A stretch of DNA of 15,027 nt from Treponema sp. (GTDB lineage: Bacteria; Spirochaetota; Spirochaetia; Treponematales; Breznakiellaceae). The position numbers and the translations under genes were made by a program. This document shows positions 11,863 through 15,027 of this stretch, piece after piece; position 1 is the stretch's first letter, and each line of letters begins with the position of its first letter. Where the stretch lies: NCBI GenBank assembly GCA_031267115.1, contig JAIRZS010000123.1:1-15027 (forward strand), in the 5' to 3' direction. The notes under the pieces were generated by a model. The model saw nothing but the letters and a program-made list of their open reading frames with translations, made no database searches and was not told where the DNA came from.

Positions 11863-12415
11863 CGCTGACGATATTGATATCGGCGAAGACAGCGGAGAGG
11901 ATTTAGGATCTTCGGCCAAGAAAAAAGTATCCGGTTTAGCCGCGTTATTGCCGAATTTGCTCAAATTTGTCGCAATCGGCCTTGGCGCGCTGGTTTTTAT
12001 TGTTACCGTGTCTGTTTTTACGTATAACATCCTCAGCAAGGGGGGGAAGGGCCAGACCTCGGTGGCGGAATCCGCGTCGCCCTATGTGGGTACCCGTCCG
12101 CAATACCAGATATTTTCTTCTATTAATTCGGTCCGTACCCGGACCAAGGACACCACCCCTTATTCGGTTGTTGTGGACATGGTTATCGGGTATGATGTAA
12201 ACGACAAGAACGCCCAGGCCGAATTAACCGGCCGCCTGTACGAACTCCAGGACTTTGTGCGGAGTTTTTTCAGCGCCAAATACGCCGCTGAACTGCAGCC
12301 CGAGAACGAAGCCCGGCTTAAGCAGGAGATTCTGGAGGCGATAAATACCAGAATCCTGGATTCTTCTACCGTGAAGATCATTTTGTTCCGGCAGCTTGAC
12401 GTGATAGAGATGTAG
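11855..12415 (+). CDS. fliL: Flagellar basal body-associated protein FliL
   Basis: FliL surrounds or supports the stator at the inner membrane and in spirochaetes affects the number and orientation of periplasmic flagella. The 186-residue protein has an acidic N-terminal tail, a single membrane segment (about 32-58, LPNLLKFVAIGLGALVFIVTV) and a periplasmic domain with YSVVVDMVIGYDVNDKNAQAELTGRLYELQDFVRSFFSAKYAAEL, typical of PF03748. GGAGG (11843-11847) is seven bases before the ATG at 11855 but only one base before an earlier in-frame ATG at 11849, so 11855 is preferred. fliM follows after about 106 bases. The gene heads the second flagellar block, with its own promoter and a terminator-like leader hairpin. 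Confidence 0.9.
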   Translation: MGDADDIDIGEDSGEDLGSSAKKKVSGLAALLPNLLKFVAIGLGALVFIVTVSVFTYNILSKGGKGQTSVAESASPYVGTRPQYQIFSSINSVRTRTKDTTPYSVVVDMVIGYDVNDKNAQAELTGRLYELQDFVRSFFSAKYAAELQPENEARLKQEILEAINTRILDSSTVKIILFRQLDVIEM

Positions 12416-12462
12416 GCAGGGGCCTTGTTTTTCGGCAGCTATTCAGCCGGTAGTTACGTTTT

Positions 12463-12511
12463 TTGCTTCACGGTTTTTGGCATTGTGAAAACCGCATATT
12501 TTGTAAAGCAA
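12463..12511 (+). promoter_or_regulatory. Nested hairpin before fliM ribosome binding site
   Basis: CGGTTTT (12471-12477) pairs with AAAACCG (12488-12494), and outside it TTGCTT (12463-12468) can pair with AAGCAA (12506-12511). The outer helix overlaps the first bases of the AAGGAG site of fliM (12510-12515). It could modulate fliM translation, though the outer pairing is short. Confidence 0.3.
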
Positions 12512-12521
12512 GGAGACTGGG

Positions 12522-13553
12522 TTGACTGAAATTCTGTCCCAGGAGGAGATAGATCAGCTACTCACCGCGATAAACGCCGGGGACACGGACACTGTGGACT
12601 TTAAGCCCGCAGCCGATACCCGGAAGATCAAGATATATGATTTCAAGCGGCCCGACAAATTCTCCAAGGAACAGATCAGAACCGTCTCGATCATGCACGA
12701 GACTTTTGCCCGTTTGACTACAACCGCCTTGTCCGCAAATCTCCGCAGCATGGTCCACGTACATGTCGCGTCGGTGGACCAGCTTACCTACGAGGAATTT
12801 ATCCGGTCCATCCCGACGCCTACCACGCTGGCCATCATCAACATGGACCCCCTCAAGGGGAACGCGATTCTGGAAATCGACCCGGCGATTACCTTTTCCA
12901 TTATTGACCGGCTTTTCGGCGGCACCGGGGAGGGGACCAAGAGCCAGCACGAGCTTACCGACATTGAACAGTCGGTTATGGAAGGGATCATCGTCCGTAT
13001 CCTAAGCAATATGCGGGAGGCCTGGGCGCAGGTGATAGATCTGCGGCCCCGTCTCGGCCAGATCGATACGAATCCCCAGTTCGCCCCGATCGTGCCCCCC
13101 ACGGAAATGGTGGTGCTTGTTACCCTGGAAACCAAGGTTGGCGACGTTGAGGGGATGATGAATTTCTGTATCCCGTACCTTACCATAGAGCCGATTATCG
13201 GCAAGCTTTCGGCCCAGTTCTGGTATTCCTCGGTACGCCGGGGGACCACTACGGAAAACCTGAATATACTCAAGGAAAAACTCGCGACCGTCGATGTAAG
13301 CGTAGTGGCCGAAATCGGGAAAATCCAGGTCCCCATCCGGGACGTGCTTTCGCTGAGGGCCGGGGATGTGGTAAGGCTCTACAATGTAAAAGTAGGGGAC
13401 CCTTTCTCGCTCAATATCGGGAACAAGAGAAAATACCTGTGCCGGCCCGGCGTGATGGGCAAAAAAGTGGCGGTTCAGATAGTCAAGAAAACCGTGGAGC
13501 TTGAGCAGACTGAATTTGACGATCTTTCACCCGATGGGGAGGACTTATTATGA
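12522..13553 (+). CDS. fliM: Flagellar motor switch protein FliM
   Basis: FliM is the C-ring protein that binds phosphorylated CheY and sets rotation direction. The 343-residue protein begins MTEILSQEEIDQLLTAI, containing the CheY-P binding EIDQLL motif. The CheC-like middle domain (about 40-230) includes FGGTGEGT, which belongs to the FliG-binding loop. The C-terminal SpoA domain (about 250-330) has VSVVAEIGKIQVPIRDVLSLRAGDVVRL. The start codon is TTG at 12522, with AAGGAG about seven bases upstream; the residues after it match family N-termini exactly, so no other start is needed. The stop overlaps the fliY ATG (ATGA), giving coupled translation of switch components. Confidence 0.96.
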   Translation: MTEILSQEEIDQLLTAINAGDTDTVDFKPAADTRKIKIYDFKRPDKFSKEQIRTVSIMHETFARLTTTALSANLRSMVHVHVASVDQLTYEEFIRSIPTPTTLAIINMDPLKGNAILEIDPAITFSIIDRLFGGTGEGTKSQHELTDIEQSVMEGIIVRILSNMREAWAQVIDLRPRLGQIDTNPQFAPIVPPTEMVVLVTLETKVGDVEGMMNFCIPYLTIEPIIGKLSAQFWYSSVRRGTTTENLNILKEKLATVDVSVVAEIGKIQVPIRDVLSLRAGDVVRLYNVKVGDPFSLNIGNKRKYLCRPGVMGKKVAVQIVKKTVELEQTEFDDLSPDGEDLL

Positions 13554-14614
13554 GCGACGGCGCTCTTTCGCAGGATGAAATAGACGCACTGTTGGCGGGC
13601 GTAGATTCCTCAAGCCTTGGCGGCGGCAGCAAAGGAGGGGGAGGCGGTTCCGAAGATGACCGTAAGGCCATGCAGAATTTCCTTTCCGGCACTACCGGCG
13701 GCATAGCCGGCAATCTTTCCACCATGACCGGGGCGCAGGTTTCCGTAACAGGCCCCGATGTCTCCTGGGAGAGCCGGGACAGTTTTCTCGGCACTCTGCC
13801 CGATACGGTGACGGCCGCCAAGGCGGACTATACCTCCGGCTTCCCGGGCGAGCATATATTCCTCATGGGCGAGGATACCGCCAGGGCCGCCGCCGCCCTG
13901 ATGAACAAAGAGGAGAATATCGAGCTGGACGACATGGCTATGTCGGTGATCGGCGAGATGATCTCCCAGATTGTGGGCAGCCAGATCACGGACCTGACCA
14001 ACAAGACCGGCAACAAGTCCATCGCGTCAAGCCCGCCGGAAGCGGTGAATGTGCCCAAGGCGACCGCCGCGCTGCCCGGCGGCAATTTCCTCGCGGCGGC
14101 CTACAAGCTCAATCTGGGGGACGGTGTGTCCCGCGAGCTTTGGGAAGTATTCGGCGAGAGGCCGGCGGGCAGCATAGCCCAGGCCCTTTCCGGAGGCGGC
14201 GCTCCGAAAGCGGCGCCTGGCACGGGTATCGGCGGCGGTTCCTCCGGGGGCATGGGCTCCCCCTCCTCTATGGGGAGCATGCTTGGGATGCCGTCAAATG
14301 TGCAGTCGGTCCAGTTCCCCAGCCTGATGTCCCCCGCGGCAACGGCCCAGGAACAGGCCAATATCGGCCTTATCATGGACGTTTTCATGGAGATGACCGT
14401 CGAGCTGGGCCGTACCCGCAAGCTTATCAAGGAAATTCTCTCCATGGGCGAGGGGACCATCATCGAACTGGACAAGCTTGCCGGCGAGCCGGTGGATATT
14501 CTGGTGAATCACAAGCTTATCGCCAAGGGCGAAGTGGTGGTAATCGACGAAAATTTCGGCGTCCGCGTTACCGAGATTGTCTCCCCTAACGAGCGCCTGA
14601 GTGATATGAATTAA
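13550..14614 (+). CDS. fliY: Flagellar motor switch protein FliY (FliN-type C terminus)
   Basis: This is the larger FliN-like C-ring protein. The 354-residue sequence starts MSDGALSQDEIDALLAGV, a FliM-like CheY-P binding motif. After a Gly/Ser linker comes a CheC-like domain (about 45-205), then a Gly/Ser/Met-rich linker (about 213-262), and the SpoA/FliN domain (about 270-354) with VELGRTRKLIKEILSMGEGTIIELDKLAGEPVDILVNHKLIAKGEVVVIDENFGVRVTEI. In the CheC-like part, the phosphatase signature (D/S-x3-E-x2-N-x22-P) appears as Ser132, Glu136, Ser139, Pro162, so the catalytic Asn is replaced by Ser and activity there is doubtful. GGAGG near 13540 supports the ATG at 13550. In other spirochaetes fliOPQR-flhB follow; here a hairpin element follows instead. 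Confidence 0.95.
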   Translation: MSDGALSQDEIDALLAGVDSSSLGGGSKGGGGGSEDDRKAMQNFLSGTTGGIAGNLSTMTGAQVSVTGPDVSWESRDSFLGTLPDTVTAAKADYTSGFPGEHIFLMGEDTARAAAALMNKEENIELDDMAMSVIGEMISQIVGSQITDLTNKTGNKSIASSPPEAVNVPKATAALPGGNFLAAAYKLNLGDGVSRELWEVFGERPAGSIAQALSGGGAPKAAPGTGIGGGSSGGMGSPSSMGSMLGMPSNVQSVQFPSLMSPAATAQEQANIGLIMDVFMEMTVELGRTRKLIKEILSMGEGTIIELDKLAGEPVDILVNHKLIAKGEVVVIDENFGVRVTEIVSPNERLSDMN

Positions 14615-14627
14615 CCGGCGGGGACAT

Positions 14628-14844
14628 GCGGCATGGATGCCGCTGTTTCCATTGCTATCCGCCAGCGGCGGATAGATGGAGTTTGCCACAGGCAAACTCC
14701 GATGACAAAAATCGCCATGGATGGCGATTTTTGTCACGCGCAAGGGATTGGAGGGGTTTAGACCCGCCGGAGGCGGGGCCGGAGCGGAGCGGAGCCCCGG
14801 AAAGCCCGGTTTCCGGCGTGAAACGCCGGAAATGCGCCCGGATT
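14628..14844 (+). repeat. Modular hairpin element B
   Basis: Hairpins in order: GCGGCA-TGGA-TGCCGC (14628-14643); CTATCCGCC-AGC-GGCGGATAG with an outer CCAT/ATGG (14649-14679); a perfect 10-base stem with loop ACA (14678-14700); a perfect 15-base stem with loop TGGA (14703-14736); CCCGCC-GGA-GGCGGG (14763-14777); and a 10-base stem with loop GAA (14810-14832). The word CGCAAGGGATTGGAGGGGT (14739-14757) and the end word ATGCGCCCGGATT (14832-14844) match element A. A GGAGC triplet repeat lies at 14781-14795. It follows the fliY stop and ends just before the reductase promoter. Confidence 0.7.
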
Positions 14845-14856
14845 TGAAAAAGCCCC

Positions 14857-14885
14857 TTGACAAGTGTTCATAATTGGTATATATA
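14857..14885 (+). promoter_or_regulatory. Near-consensus sigma-70 promoter of the aldo/keto reductase gene
   Basis: TTGACA (14857-14862) and TATATA (14880-14885) are 17 bases apart. This is the best promoter in the window. Transcription should begin about 14891-14893, at or next to the start codon, which predicts a leaderless or almost leaderless mRNA. Confidence 0.75.
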
Positions 14886-14894
14886 CATGTATAT
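14881..14894. promoter_or_regulatory. Palindromic operator-like site
   Basis: ATATACATGTATAT is a perfect 14-base inverted repeat that overlaps the -10 box, the expected start of transcription and the first bases of the start codon. A dimeric repressor bound here would block the promoter. The AT-rich content makes chance palindromes easier, so binding is inferred. Confidence 0.45.
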
Positions 14895-15027
14895 GGATAA
14901 TGACAACCGGCTGGACGGGTTGAGCCGTATCGGGATTGGCTGCTGGGCCTTTGGGGGCGGGGACTACTGGGGGGACCAGAACCAGAAGGATGTGGACGCT
15001 GTTGTCCGCATGGCAGTTGAAAAGGGC
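14893..15027 (+). CDS. Aldo/keto reductase, N-terminal fragment (3' end outside window)
   Basis: The frame starting ATG at 14893 gives MDNDNRLDGLSRIGIGCWAFGG, then GDYWGDQNQKDVDAVVRMAVEKG, and stays open to the window end. The LSRIGIGCWAFGG strand and the helix after it match the first strand and helix of the NADPH-dependent aldo/keto reductase barrel; catalytic Asp, Tyr, Lys and His lie beyond the window. An in-frame ATG at 14887 would add two residues; neither has a Shine-Dalgarno sequence. The gene is probably a separate unit, with its own strong promoter, and unrelated to motility. Substrate cannot be predicted. Confidence 0.8.
   Translation, partial: MDNDNRLDGLSRIGIGCWAFGGGDYWGDQNQKDVDAVVRMAVEKG

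Overview
The window looks like part of a chromosome from a spirochaete of the Treponema group, probably a GC-rich relative of the gut-dwelling treponemes. The main evidence is the gene order flbB-fliK-flgD-flgE-flbD-motA-motB-fliL-fliM-fliY, which is the core of the spirochaete flagellar/motility operon, and the presence of FlbB, a spirochaete-specific protein. FlgE also carries Lys165 and Cys178, the residue numbers reported for the lysinoalanine cross-link of the Treponema denticola hook. By eye the base composition is well above 50% GC; the genus is an inference.

Layout: (1) bases 2-388 are the C-terminal end of an IS110-family transposase, followed by about 370 bases with no convincing gene. 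(2) 762-2551 is accD-accA, a translationally coupled pair for the acetyl-CoA carboxylase carboxyltransferase, closed by a strong intrinsic terminator (2699-2736). (3) 2785-3528 (minus) is a lipoprotein, divergent from a small XRE-type regulator (3662-4036) across an AT-rich control region. (4) 4323-10901 holds flbB, fliK, flgD, flgE, flbD, motA and motB. (5) 10902-11854 interrupts the operon with a second XRE regulator and a long hairpin-rich non-coding stretch. (6) 11855-14614 holds fliL, fliM and fliY. (7) A hairpin-rich spacer leads to the start of an aldo/keto reductase gene (from 14893), cut by the window end.

The flagellar genes cover the periplasmic collar (FlbB), hook-length control, hook cap and hook (FliK, FlgD, FlgE), the stator (MotA, MotB), a stator-associated protein (FliL) and the C-ring switch (FliM, FliY). 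The export and rod/MS-ring genes that flank this core in other spirochaetes are absent on both sides.

The most unusual content is non-coding. Two modular hairpin elements (4052-4235 and 14628-14844) share a framework of conserved words and an [G/T]GGA loop, while their stem sequences differ with pairing preserved. They lie in the same orientation on either side of the flagellar block. A likely diverged relative in reverse orientation separates motA from motB. A separate dispersed repeat shares an exact 15-base core at three places. The fliL leader contains a promoter, a terminator-like hairpin with a T run and then the ribosome binding site, which looks like an attenuator. The reductase has a near-consensus promoter and a perfect 14-base palindrome running into its start codon.
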